DNA of 32,309 nucleotides from a virus. Shown piece after piece: positions 1 through 6,704 of this stretch (position 1 is its first letter; every line of letters starts with the position of its first letter). Below the pieces are notes generated by a model, which had not been told where the DNA came from, did not search any database, and worked only from the letters and a program-made list of their open reading frames with translations. The DNA lies in the IMG/VR virus record IMGVR_UViG_3300020183_000288, positions 1-32,309 of that record; one strand, written 5' to 3'. The position numbers and the translations under genes were made by a program.

Positions 1-12
1 CACATCGTTACC
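1..12. repeat. Terminal direct repeat, left copy (circular join)
   Basis: The first 12 bases, cacatcgttacc, are repeated exactly as the last 12 bases (32298-32309). A 12-base match at both ends is unlikely by chance and suggests that the sequence closes into a circle, with the overlap kept at both ends. The internal attP supports a circular, non-integrated form. After joining, the region before 96 becomes the upstream region of the ParB-like gene. Confidence 0.6.
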
Positions 13-26
13 CTCTATATCGTTAC
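4..26. repeat. Pair of direct repeats ATCGTTAC upstream of the late operon
   Basis: ATCGTTAC occurs at 4-11 and 19-26, 15 bases apart. If the ends are joined, this pair lies just upstream of the ParB-like gene that heads the late minus-strand genes. It could be an operator or activator site. No convincing -35/-10 pair is visible here. The rest of 1-95 holds an A-run (31-36) and a G-rich tract (48-62) with no gene. Confidence 0.35.
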
Positions 27-95
27 AGTAAAAAAAGATTCCTTACCGGGGGGTGGCGGGGAGTGTCATAATGCGTGTCCTTTTGCGCTCTTGTG

Positions 96-794
96 CTAAA
101 CAAACCTTTTCCAGGTGTCCTCTGCGTATGCAGCCCAGCTTACAGAAGGCTTGATTCCCTCTCTGGCGTCGCTTTCTAGGGCTTGCAACACGCGCAAGGT
201 CTTCTGACCCTGCCCTCGCGCTCGGACGCGCCATTTGCCGCCGTCGTTCGCGCAATCGGCATTCCCTAAAAGCTTCTTCATTCGCGCCATGATCCCTGCC
301 TCGCTGTCGTCGTATCGGTCAACCTCGGCCTCTCGCTCCCCGTCGACTTGAAAGAGCTTTTCCCTTTGAAGCTTTAAAGCCTTAGGAGAAGGAGATGGAG
401 AAGGAGAAGGAGAGCCATCGTTTGCCATACCGTTTGCCATAGGCTGTGCCATCGGTTTGCCATTGGCTGTGCTATGGCTGTGCCATCGGTTTGCTGCCCC
501 GTTCCGGCCAGCGTCCACCCGGCTCTGGCGGAAGGCGGCTTGCTTGGCACGCACGTCCTCAAGCCGAGCGTTCCGCAGCAACCCGTCTTTGCCTTTGATA
601 AACTTGGCCTTGACCCTGGCCAGCGGCGTCTCGCCTCGCCCGTAACTAACAAGCTCGGCATCGTCGTCAGGCAGTCCACCCTCTGCCCATTGAGCGCAAA
701 GGAGGCGCACATATAGCCCAACCTCTGCGTCGGTAAACTTCATTGTTCCCGCCACAAAGTCATCGGCATAGAATTGGAAAGCAGGCGGGTTCAT
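96..794 (-). CDS. DUF1376/YdaU-like phage replication protein
   Basis: The 232-residue protein begins with the typical DUF1376 pattern: PAFQFYADDF near residues 4-13, then GTMKFTDAEVGLYVRLLC. This domain is common in prophage replication proteins of the YdaU type. A low-complexity middle (about 95-140) repeats NG, MAN and SP motifs and separates it from a C-terminal domain rich in charged residues, ending in SWAAYAEDTWKRFV. The ATG at 794 is preceded by an A-rich leader (ataagtaaca) and has no Shine-Dalgarno site. It is the last gene of the early run and follows the recombination genes by 6 bases. The DNA encoding the low-complexity middle carries iteron-like repeats, so the gene may contain the origin. 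Role as initiator or helicase loader is inferred from family and position. Confidence 0.75.
   Translation of the reverse strand: MNPPAFQFYADDFVAGTMKFTDAEVGLYVRLLCAQWAEGGLPDDDAELVSYGRGETPLARVKAKFIKGKDGLLRNARLEDVRAKQAAFRQSRVDAGRNGAANRWHSHSTANGKPMAQPMANGMANDGSPSPSPSPSPKALKLQREKLFQVDGEREAEVDRYDDSEAGIMARMKKLLGNADCANDGGKWRVRARGQGQKTLRVLQALESDAREGIKPSVSWAAYAEDTWKRFV
383..494. other. Candidate replication origin: iterons plus purine tract inside the replication gene
   Basis: A 19-base sequence, GGCTGTGCCATCGGTTTGC, occurs exactly at 442-460 and 476-494 (34 bases apart). Shorter TTTGCCAT copies lie between 419 and 467. Next to them, 383-416 is an almost pure purine tract built from GGAGAA-like hexamers. 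In lambda, the origin iterons lie inside initiator gene O beside an asymmetric A-rich tract, and this arrangement is similar. Alternatively the repeats are just slippage in a low-complexity linker (SP and MAN repeats). Confidence 0.4.
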
Positions 795-800
795 TGTTAC

Positions 801-1724
801 TTATTGAGCTATTGTTTGAGGTTTAGCCTTTCGTGCGGCTTTCACCGCCACGTCAACTCGCTTGAAATCATCGCACGCTGCTTGCACTCTTTCGGGATCC
901 ATCAGGCAGGCTTCGTCTAGGGTAACAAGCGAGTCCTCCATGCCTACCGAGTGAAGATAACCAACAAACTCCTCCTCGGTTATCTTTGTCAAATTAAGCA
1001 ACCCGCGACTGAGTTTGGGCAGGTTGCCAGCCGCAGAATCAACTTCAACAGGCATCGCTGCCACTGGTGCGTTTTCTGTGTGGTCTGTCGGTTTGTCGGC
1101 CAAAAAATTAGGGGCGGCGTACGCCCGCTTTGCCTTGCGAACGGGGTCAGCAACCACTGACGAGATGTCAATTATCTCGTCGTCGCAATGAATCCCCATT
1201 GTTAGATCGGGCGCATAAAGTCGAGCAAACAACGTGGCGGCTCGGTAACGCAGCATCAGTTCAGGCATCGTCTTCCACTTGCTGCCGTTTTTGTTATACC
1301 AGCCCTCGGCTTTTGCCATATCGATAGAAACCATCGGGCCTTCTAATCGCTCGCCTGCTTTGTCAACTGCCCAAGCAACGCAAGAGCGGGAATCGCTGCC
1401 CTTTTCGCCAGTCATCTCGTAACGCAAAGGCGTAAACTTGCCGCTGGCATTGATGCAGGAAATTAGGAACTGGCTCGACCACGCTGGTCGTCCGTGGACA
1501 ATGTAAAGGTTTTGCATAACCGCCAAAGGGTTTGCCCCGATGCGGTTTGCCATTTCGAGCGCAATTACCGTGTCGGCTAAGTTCTCGCGGTAAGTTTGCG
1601 GAACTATCGTGCTGCTAGTAAGCAACTTAGCCATGCGTTGAGCGGTTTCAAAAGCGGCAGGAGAGCTAAACGCCCCGGCACTTTGTACGGCCAGGTTGGT
1701 GTTGGTTTCGGTTTCGAGTTTCAT
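801..1724 (-). CDS. Probable single-strand annealing recombinase (RecT-like role)
   Basis: This 307-residue protein has the core AANRIGANPLAVMQNLYIV-type segment (about residues 60-80 of the mature start), then HGRPAWSSQFLISCIN and a C-terminal basic/hydrophobic region (MLRYRAATLFARLYAPDLTMG). This pattern occurs in phage proteins encoded next to RecE-like exonucleases and often annotated as RecT-like; I recognise the pattern but cannot confirm homology. The upstream neighbour is a PD-(D/E)XK exonuclease, which fits an exonuclease/annealing-protein pair for genome recombination or concatemer formation. ATG 1724 is chosen over an in-frame ATG at 1751 that would overlap the exonuclease stop; the leader before 1724 is A-rich (gaaaaataac). 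Confidence 0.6.
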   Translation of the reverse strand: MKLETETNTNLAVQSAGAFSSPAAFETAQRMAKLLTSSTIVPQTYRENLADTVIALEMANRIGANPLAVMQNLYIVHGRPAWSSQFLISCINASGKFTPLRYEMTGEKGSDSRSCVAWAVDKAGERLEGPMVSIDMAKAEGWYNKNGSKWKTMPELMLRYRAATLFARLYAPDLTMGIHCDDEIIDISSVVADPVRKAKRAYAAPNFLADKPTDHTENAPVAAMPVEVDSAAGNLPKLSRGLLNLTKITEEEFVGYLHSVGMEDSLVTLDEACLMDPERVQAACDDFKRVDVAVKAARKAKPQTIAQ

Positions 1725-1737
1725 GTTATTTTTCGGG

Positions 1738-2562
1738 TTATTCTGCTTCAACGTATTTGGGTAAATTTAGCTGCTTAACTTCCTCGCCGTAGGCCGGCCA
1801 ATGATCCTCGGCTAGGCAACGCGCAAACAAAGCCAGCGTGCGGCTCATGTCGGCGCGGCCTTTAGATAAAAACTCAGGAGAACAATTAAAGACGTTGACT
1901 GCGTGCGGCGGCTTTTGCTCGACGGCAACAAATCTGAACTCGCTGCGCTCCTCGCCAGACAGGGCGTTATACAAGGCCAGATACAAAGCCGCCTGAATGT
2001 GAAACGCAGAATTGTAAGCCGTTCTTGCAAACTCACGCTCGCTTGCGTCGTGGGTTGTTTTTAGATCGCACAAATAATTTTTTGCCGTCGGCACAAAATC
2101 CATGCGGCAACGCACGTCAACGGCGTTGCTGGTGTCGTACCCCACGCACGAAACCTCGGCTTTGCCGTTACTGAAAAGAACGCCCGCCTCCGTGTGTTTT
2201 GCCACGGCTAAAGCCATTCCCATCAGCCCGTTGTATTGATCGGCGGAAACAACTGTTTTGCCTTCTTCTACCTGTTTAGCCCGCCACTCCTTACAAACGG
2301 TGGCGTTGTAGTTCCACGGTTTGCCCGCAGCATATTCGGCTGGCGGCACAACTAAATTGGGCAGCGGTTTTTCTGGTTCGAGGATTAGGGCGTGGGCAAG
2401 CGTCCCCAAACGCATCGCGTCGGTTTCTTCTCGCTCGCCGTCCAAATCGGCTTTCAAGTGTGCCGGGGTAGATTGCCAAAGCTTTCGCAGCCTTGACGCG
2501 CTTGCGCCGGGAAGCGCGTGATATTCCGCTGCTGATAGGTTTGAGTAGATGCCTGGTTTCAT
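1738..2562 (-). CDS. RecE-like PD-(D/E)XK exonuclease (DUF3799 type)
   Basis: The 274-residue protein shows the layout of exonuclease VIII C-terminal domains: an N-terminal SAAEYHALPGASASRLRKL helix, GTLAHALILEP (conserved His), RCRMDF with the acidic metal ligand, CDLKTTHDAS carrying the D-x-K active site, and QAALYLALY (the QxxxY motif). It should degrade one strand of double-stranded DNA and hand the other to the annealing protein encoded 13 bases downstream. ATG 2562 is preceded by ttaaccaacaacaaagacaa, a CAA-rich leader with no Shine-Dalgarno site, so longer upstream starts through a Gly/Arg-rich stretch are rejected. Confidence 0.85.
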   Translation of the reverse strand: MKPGIYSNLSAAEYHALPGASASRLRKLWQSTPAHLKADLDGEREETDAMRLGTLAHALILEPEKPLPNLVVPPAEYAAGKPWNYNATVCKEWRAKQVEEGKTVVSADQYNGLMGMALAVAKHTEAGVLFSNGKAEVSCVGYDTSNAVDVRCRMDFVPTAKNYLCDLKTTHDASEREFARTAYNSAFHIQAALYLALYNALSGEERSEFRFVAVEQKPPHAVNVFNCSPEFLSKGRADMSRTLALFARCLAEDHWPAYGEEVKQLNLPKYVEAE

Positions 2563-2578
2563 TTGTCTTTGTTGTTGG

Positions 2579-2695
2579 TTAATCCGCCTGCCGCCTCCGC
2601 GACCACTGCCCCACCCGCCCCAAGCCAGGTCGCCAGCCGTTGCGGACGGCCCGATCAATCTTGGCGACAATCTTGCGAAGCTGTTTGCGGGTCAT
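2579..2695 (-). CDS. Small basic 38-residue protein, unknown function
   Basis: A short reading frame starts at ATG 2695, overlapping the stop of the methyltransferase-like gene as ATGA, and ends 16 bases before the exonuclease start. The product (MTRKQLRKIVAKIDRAV at its start) is very basic and mostly helical in appearance; about a third of residues are Arg or Lys. Translational coupling and the otherwise unexplained gap support it as real. It could bind nucleic acid, but nothing in it identifies a family. Confidence 0.5.
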   Translation of the reverse strand: MTRKQLRKIVAKIDRAVRNGWRPGLGRVGQWSRRRQAD

Positions 2696-3318
2696 CTGTT
2701 TTGTTCGCTTGGCCGTGTTGCGAGCGTCCACTGGTTTGCCATCGCCTCGGCAACACCGAAAAACGTCCGGCTTCGTTCCTTCCACCTGTCCGCACTTGGC
2801 GGCAGTTTCCAGATTCTTTGCTCGCGGCCTTCCACAATGTTGCTGGGTGTCAGGCGCGGAAGATTCTTGAGCCAGAGGCACGTTGCCTTTGTTTCGCCGT
2901 GACCGTGCTGCCAGGGCTGGATCACTTGGTCAGGCTTGCGGATTTTGCTGCTGATGATGCTTATCGGATTCTCTAGGGCTATGTGCGGGATTGGCGCGGC
3001 GAGTAGCAGTCGCACGAAGTCCAGAGCTTCGGCTTGTTCGCGTTGCTTGGCCGCGAACCACCGCGCCCCACTTACGGCCAGATGCGTGCATGGCGGATGC
3101 GCTACCATGATGTCCCACCCCTCGCGCAAAATGTCGCGCACGTCACCTTGGTAGTGCTGGCCGGGCTTCTCGCTGGGCAGCAGGTCGCATGACCATGCAT
3201 CCCAGCCGTGGCGAGCAAAGGCATCACGAACGCTGCCGCTGTATTCGCACGCCGCCAGAACGCGACCCAACCAAGGCACAAGCTTGGGCTGTTCAAACGT
3301 CAGGATTGTTTTGGTCAT
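2692..3318 (-). CDS. Compact cytosine-C5-methyltransferase-like protein
   Basis: The 208-residue protein has a SAM-binding-like start (GRVLAACEYSGSVRDAF, residues about 18-34, compared with motif I), a D after a short strand (AWSCDLLP), an acidic GDVRDIL turn, and AHPPCTHLAVSG, which resembles the catalytic PPC loop (motif IV) of C5 methyltransferases. LENP near residue 113 resembles motif VI (ENV). No obvious target-recognition domain is present, and the length is well below that of full methyltransferases. It may modify phage DNA for protection from restriction, or be a derived family member. The start overlaps the upstream gene stop as ATGA. Confidence 0.7.
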   Translation of the reverse strand: MTKTILTFEQPKLVPWLGRVLAACEYSGSVRDAFARHGWDAWSCDLLPSEKPGQHYQGDVRDILREGWDIMVAHPPCTHLAVSGARWFAAKQREQAEALDFVRLLLAAPIPHIALENPISIISSKIRKPDQVIQPWQHGHGETKATCLWLKNLPRLTPSNIVEGREQRIWKLPPSADRWKERSRTFFGVAEAMANQWTLATRPSEQNR

Positions 3319-3689
3319 AAAAAAGGCTCCGCACCGGCCATTACCGGGCGGAGTTTTGGCGGCTGTTTCCATACAGCAGCCTCGCAGCCACTGGACGCAT
3401 TACGCGCAACCGTCAAAGTCTCGGGGCCACAATCAGGGCAAAGCGTGTAGCTAACCCGGCAAGCCACCGGCAGGGCTATTTCGCTTTCCTTACGCCATTG
3501 GCGATCTATGCAGCGGATCCGTCGGCAGCGCGGGCATTGAGTGGCCATCAGATCTGGCAGCGTCGGGTTGGTAATCCGTCCGCGCTCAATCCCGCACTGC
3601 TGGTCGGTCACGCCATCGGCGCGAAGCCACAAAAAAAACAGCGTCAGCAGCAGCCCGCCGATGAGTGCAATTAAGGTTTGGTCGCTCAT
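3315..3689 (-). CDS. Membrane-anchored zinc-ribbon-like protein, unknown
   Basis: The 124-residue protein starts with one hydrophobic segment (LIALIGGLLLTLFFLWL, residues about 6-22) and then has CPRCRRIRC (about 52-60) and CPDCG (about 84-88), a four-cysteine pattern suggesting a zinc ribbon facing the cytoplasm or periplasm. It is coupled by ATGA overlaps to both neighbours: the VRR-NUC gene stop upstream and the methyltransferase-like start downstream. No family is recognised. The arrangement inside a DNA-metabolism operon is unusual for a membrane protein. Confidence 0.6.
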   Translation of the reverse strand: MSDQTLIALIGGLLLTLFFLWLRADGVTDQQCGIERGRITNPTLPDLMATQCPRCRRIRCIDRQWRKESEIALPVACRVSYTLCPDCGPETLTVARNASSGCEAAVWKQPPKLRPVMAGAEPFL

Positions 3690-4099
3690 GTTTTCTTGGG
3701 TTCTTTAACAATGGGCGCAAGAGCTAAAACGGCTTCCGAGATTGAGTGAACTACCGCGACCACCGCCCCCGCGAGTTGACAACGTAAAAGTTCGCCAGCC
3801 TGCTCTCGCGTCTCTTTTTTGCCTGGTCGTTTAACTTCCAAAGCGAAAGGCTTGCCCAAAATCCAGCCAGTGAAATCAGGCGTTCCGGCGCGGCACGTTG
3901 TTGGCTTGTCCATTCGATGCCACACGAAATAGCAATCAAGCCCTAGCCCGTTGAGGTACGCCGCGATTGCCTCTTGAATGACCGCCTCGCGCAGCGTTGT
4001 AGCCTTGCGACTGCTTTGCCGAGCTTGTTGCGTTGAAGCTTTAGCTTCTCGCCGTCGCGCTTCATACGCCTCAAGCTCAAATTGGGAAAACCTAACCAT
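3686..4099 (-). CDS. VRR-NUC domain nuclease
   Basis: The 137-residue protein has the PD-(D/E)XK features of the VRR-NUC family: an N-terminal acidic helix (REAVIQEAIAAYLNGLG), GTPDFTGWILGKPFALEVKRPG with the PD and E-x-K active-site residues, then a helix with KKETREQ. VRR-NUC proteins of phages are thought to cut branched DNA such as Holliday junctions. It lies directly after SSB, as in many phage early operons. ATG 4099 is preferred; an in-frame TTG at 4111 overlaps the SSB stop. Confidence 0.8.
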   Translation of the reverse strand: MVRFSQFELEAYEARRREAKASTQQARQSSRKATTLREAVIQEAIAAYLNGLGLDCYFVWHRMDKPTTCRAGTPDFTGWILGKPFALEVKRPGKKETREQAGELLRCQLAGAVVAVVHSISEAVLALAPIVKEPKKT

Positions 4100-4107
4100 G
4101 GCAACAA

Positions 4108-4548
4108 TCAAAACGGAACGTCGTCTTGCGTGGGCTCAACAACAGGCAATGGCGAAGTGATTTGCCTGACTGAACTTGGCCTTGCCACCGGCCCGGTGGA
4201 TTCACCGTCCCGGTTGCCCCCGTCGAGAAAGGTAAAAGACTCCAAAACAACGCCCAGACGACTGCGCTTTTGGCCGGTCTGCTTGTCGTCCCATTGGTCA
4301 AGCTTTAGCCTGCCCTCGACCAGCAACGCCCGACCCTTGCGAAGAAACTTGCCAATGACCTCGGCCTGTTTGCCAAAGGCGTCGACATCCACAAACGTGA
4401 CCTCCTCGCGTTTTTGCCCGTCGCCGTCCGTCCAGTTGCGGTTGAGGGCAAGGCACAGCTTGCAGATAGCCATGCCTTTAGGCGTGGTGCGGCTTTCGGG
4501 ATCGCGGGTAAGATGTCCTGCAAGTATGACTTTGTTTAACGAATGCAT
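4108..4548 (-). CDS. ssb: Single-stranded DNA-binding protein
   Basis: The 146-residue protein has a full OB fold of the bacterial SSB type: NKVILAGHLTRDPESR at the start, FVDVDAFGKQAEVIGKFLRKG in the middle, and EGRLKLDQWDDKQTGQKRSR later. It ends in DDVPF, the acidic tip that recruits partner proteins such as nucleases and helicases. It coats single-stranded DNA during replication and recombination. The leader is a clear CAA repeat (aaccaacaacaacaaaacc) with no Shine-Dalgarno site. The following VRR-NUC gene starts almost at its stop. Confidence 0.95.
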   Translation of the reverse strand: MHSLNKVILAGHLTRDPESRTTPKGMAICKLCLALNRNWTDGDGQKREEVTFVDVDAFGKQAEVIGKFLRKGRALLVEGRLKLDQWDDKQTGQKRSRLGVVLESFTFLDGGNRDGESTGPVARPSSVRQITSPLPVVEPTQDDVPF

Positions 4549-4568
4549 GGTTTTGTTGTTGTTGGTTG

Positions 4569-4874
4569 TTATCTGGCCACGCGCTGTTTGCGTTTATGCT
4601 CGTCGCAAATGTCGGTGAAGATGCTGTATGGCCAATCGTAGACAATCCGCCAAGATGTCTTAGTTCCACATACGTGAGCCGCCCACCCTTCCTCAGGTTC
4701 AATGTCCGGCTGGCGAGCATGGCGACGGCACTGGCCGTAGCTATCGCCCACCAGTTTGGCCCAAGTCTTTCCTGGGTTGCGTTCTTTCCAGTGCCAGTGG
4801 CGACATGATCCACAGCAGTTTCCAAGACTGGCTAACAAGGCTTGGCTTTCAGGTTGTTCGTTGGACTTTTGCAT
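4569..4874 (-). CDS. Cysteine-rich putative zinc-binding protein
   Basis: The 101-residue protein has several cysteine/histidine pairs: CCGSCRHWHW (about residues 20-29), GQCRRHARQ, VCGTKTSW and ICDEH near the end. The spacing suggests one or two zinc sites. C-x-x-C-x-x-W and C-x-x-H patterns are common in small phage proteins of unknown function. The start at 4874 lies 5 bases past the upstream stop; a GTG at 4880 overlapping that stop as GTGA is an alternative. It is followed by 20 bases of CAA-rich leader for ssb. Confidence 0.65.
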   Translation of the reverse strand: MQKSNEQPESQALLASLGNCCGSCRHWHWKERNPGKTWAKLVGDSYGQCRRHARQPDIEPEEGWAAHVCGTKTSWRIVYDWPYSIFTDICDEHKRKQRVAR

Positions 4875-4876
4875 AT

Positions 4877-5215
4877 TCACGATTTGGGTTTGGCTGAGTC
4901 GCTGGCTTCGAGTCGCACCGGTTGTTCAGCTTGGGCGTTAAAATCGGCACTGACGAACACGCCGTTCACCTTCTTTCGCATGGTTTTGTAAGGGGTGTTG
5001 TCCATCAACCAACCGTCCTCGCCAAAAACAGACTTTGCTTGTGCCAGGTCGTAAACGTGGACAACGGGCAAGCCTTCGCAAAGCAGCGGGTGCGAGCAAA
5101 CTAGATCAAACGGAGTGCATTGCTCTTGAATGAAGCTAATGAGTTGTTCTTGAGCGCGGATCGTTGCGCGACAGTCAGCTAACGCTTTGGCAATGTTTTT
5201 TTGCGGTAAGTTCAT
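4877..5215 (-). CDS. Hypothetical early protein with PVVHVYD motif
   Basis: This 112-residue protein starts at ATG 5215, overlapping the stop of the HTH gene as ATGA. The N-terminal 40 residues look like one helix (ALADCRATIRAQEQLISFIQEQ); the centre has PVVHVYDLAQAKSVFG and the C-terminus is charged. The PVVHVYD heptapeptide also occurs in the 167-residue protein at 10498-11001, and the DNA encoding it is also similar. No family is recognised. Confidence 0.6.
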   Translation of the reverse strand: MNLPQKNIAKALADCRATIRAQEQLISFIQEQCTPFDLVCSHPLLCEGLPVVHVYDLAQAKSVFGEDGWLMDNTPYKTMRKKVNGVFVSADFNAQAEQPVRLEASDSAKPKS

Positions 5216-5448
5216 ACGAGCTTGTAAAACGAGTGAACTAGTCCGGCCTCGTCGCGGTGACTTTCTTGCGCGATGTCCAGACCTCTTTTGCGAAGATCGG
5301 AAATGCGCGAATGCACCGCAAACGCCCCCGACGCACGCCACAAGTCGGGCATAGCAACCCATTGGCCGCGACGGGCTTCCAAGGCCGCTTGAATGCGATC
5401 ACACTGGCTGGCTCCTCCGTTGTTCAATGTAAACTCTCCTTGGTTCAT
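5212..5448 (-). CDS. Winged-helix/HTH DNA-binding protein
   Basis: The 78-residue protein resembles small phage helix-turn-helix proteins (HTH_39 type): SQCDRIQAALEARRGQWV, then MPDLWRASGAFAVHSRISDLRKRG as the recognition region, and a wing ending in VHSFYKLV. It probably regulates early genes or takes part in replication initiation. ATG 5448 overlaps the stop of the preceding small gene as ATGA, and its own stop overlaps the next start in the same way. Confidence 0.75.
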   Translation of the reverse strand: MNQGEFTLNNGGASQCDRIQAALEARRGQWVAMPDLWRASGAFAVHSRISDLRKRGLDIAQESHRDEAGLVHSFYKLV

Positions 5449-5624
5449 CGTTTGCGCCTCCCGTTTTTGTAGATAAAAAACCCTGGCATCACGTATGCGC
5501 TCAGGTTTTCAAGTTTTCGCGTGTATCTAGCGGCGGTTTTTTGTGCCTTAAGCAACGAGTCAAACTGCTGCTGAAAAAGCAGCGTTGAGCTTTCAGCGTG
5601 TAGATATGTCACGCAGTAACTCAA
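5445..5624 (-). CDS. Small 59-residue protein, unknown
   Basis: A reading frame fills the gap between the Xis-like gene and the HTH gene. It starts at TTG 5624, overlapping the previous stop as TTGA, with a strong AAGGAGG seven bases upstream; a GTG at 5612 is the alternative. It ends with ATGA overlap into the HTH gene. The product has a helical middle (LLFQQQFDSLLKAQKTAARY) and ends FIYKNGRRKR. Coupling at both ends argues that it is real. No family is recognised. Confidence 0.55.
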   Translation of the reverse strand: MSYCVTYLHAESSTLLFQQQFDSLLKAQKTAARYTRKLENLSAYVMPGFFIYKNGRRKR

Positions 5625-5851
5625 CGCCCGCCTCCTTGCGCTTGGTATTGCGCCAGCAAAGTTGGCAAATGAAACCGAACCGCCTTGCCAAAATTTACTC
5701 CTCTGATCACGCCCGCAGCGTTGAGTTGCTGGACGTAGTTTTTAGACAATCGCAGCGCGGTAGCGGCATCGTCTATCGTTCCGAGGGCAACCCCGTTCGC
5801 TACATCGGGCGCAAGGGTAGGCCACTCGCGGAATTTTCGGGGCTTGCTCAT
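5621..5851 (-). CDS. Excisionase/MerR-like HTH protein
   Basis: The 76-residue protein contains a MerR/Xis-type helix-turn-helix: GTIDDAATALRLSKNYVQQLNAAG, then VIRGVNFGKAVRFHLPTLL. Proteins of this size and pattern act as excisionases or small repressors. The start at 5851 follows the PP-loop gene stop by 4 bases. It is not next to the integrase, so a general regulatory role is also possible. Its last codons (CAAGGAGGC) supply the ribosome-binding site of the following small gene. Confidence 0.6.
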   Translation of the reverse strand: MSKPRKFREWPTLAPDVANGVALGTIDDAATALRLSKNYVQQLNAAGVIRGVNFGKAVRFHLPTLLAQYQAQGGGR

Positions 5852-5855
5852 AAAA

Positions 5856-6704
5856 TTAGCCGTCCACACAACCGCAGGGGATTTCGTGCGGCTCAATGTC
5901 AAGCAGGAGCTTGGCTTGGGCGGCGTCCATCGCCAGCCAGTCTGCCCACTTGTTGCCCTCGCCGCCGAGACCGCGAGCGGGCATCATTCTCGTTTCTGTC
6001 CGCGATGACCCATCCTCCTGCTCGATGGTGACTTCCCGCGTTTGAGGCGTTGCACATTTTGCCTGCCGCTCAATGGCCAGGGCCACATTCAAGAGATCAG
6101 GGTTATCGGATTGGAGTTGCAGCACCTCACTCCGTTTCATAGCAGGGCAGAAGTAGCACGAAGATTTCCCCGGCTGCGGCAGGTTGTTTCGTTTGATAGC
6201 TTCCACGCAGTCGGCCCGCCGCCAGCCCCACTCCACCAATGGAAACCAATTCGTCGCCCACTTCTCGATTGCGGGCTTGACCCGGTGCGCCTCATTGGCA
6301 TCAAAGCCGATGGCCCGAGTAGCAGTCTTGTTCCCTCGCTCCTTCATAAATCGCCGCAGCACGGCATTTTGCGGCTGCGATTTGTATTTGACCGAGCAGG
6401 CTTTTGAGCCGTAAGCCAACGCTGGCAGCTTGTGTCCGCGCAGGCACTCGCCCGCTAACCCCTCAAATTTTCCCGCCCTTAGCGTCCGCACCACGAGTAG
6501 CTCTAAACCCCACCACTCACGCACTTTGTCCTGCATAACTTCAAGATGCTCGTAGGTGTGCGGCATCTCAGCCCCGGTGTCCGCAAACAAGATAAGATCG
6601 GGCTTGATGTCTCGCTCTCGAAAACCGCAGAGCATGGCCGTGGAGTTAGTGCCGCCACCGTAAGCGACGGCGAGCAAGTGCAGGGGTTGTTTCGGCTTGC
6701 TCAC
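5856..6704 (-). CDS. PP-loop ATPase, PAPS-reductase-like
   Basis: The 282-residue protein begins with LLAVAYGGGTNSTAMLCG, a PP-loop nucleotide-binding motif (SGGxxS-like), followed by DLILFADTGAEMPHTYEHL, typical of the PAPS-reductase/DndC group of adenine nucleotide alpha hydrolases. Cysteines at GSKACSVKYK and SSCYFCPAMKRSEV in the second half may bind a metal cluster. Phage members have no proven role; relatives activate substrates by adenylation in tRNA or DNA sulfur modification. GTG 6704 overlaps the upstream stop as GTGA. The nearby methyltransferase-like and the distant Mom-like genes make a DNA or nucleotide modification role plausible but unproven. Confidence 0.8.
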   Translation of the reverse strand: MSKPKQPLHLLAVAYGGGTNSTAMLCGFRERDIKPDLILFADTGAEMPHTYEHLEVMQDKVREWWGLELLVVRTLRAGKFEGLAGECLRGHKLPALAYGSKACSVKYKSQPQNAVLRRFMKERGNKTATRAIGFDANEAHRVKPAIEKWATNWFPLVEWGWRRADCVEAIKRNNLPQPGKSSCYFCPAMKRSEVLQLQSDNPDLLNVALAIERQAKCATPQTREVTIEQEDGSSRTETRMMPARGLGGEGNKWADWLAMDAAQAKLLLDIEPHEIPCGCVDG

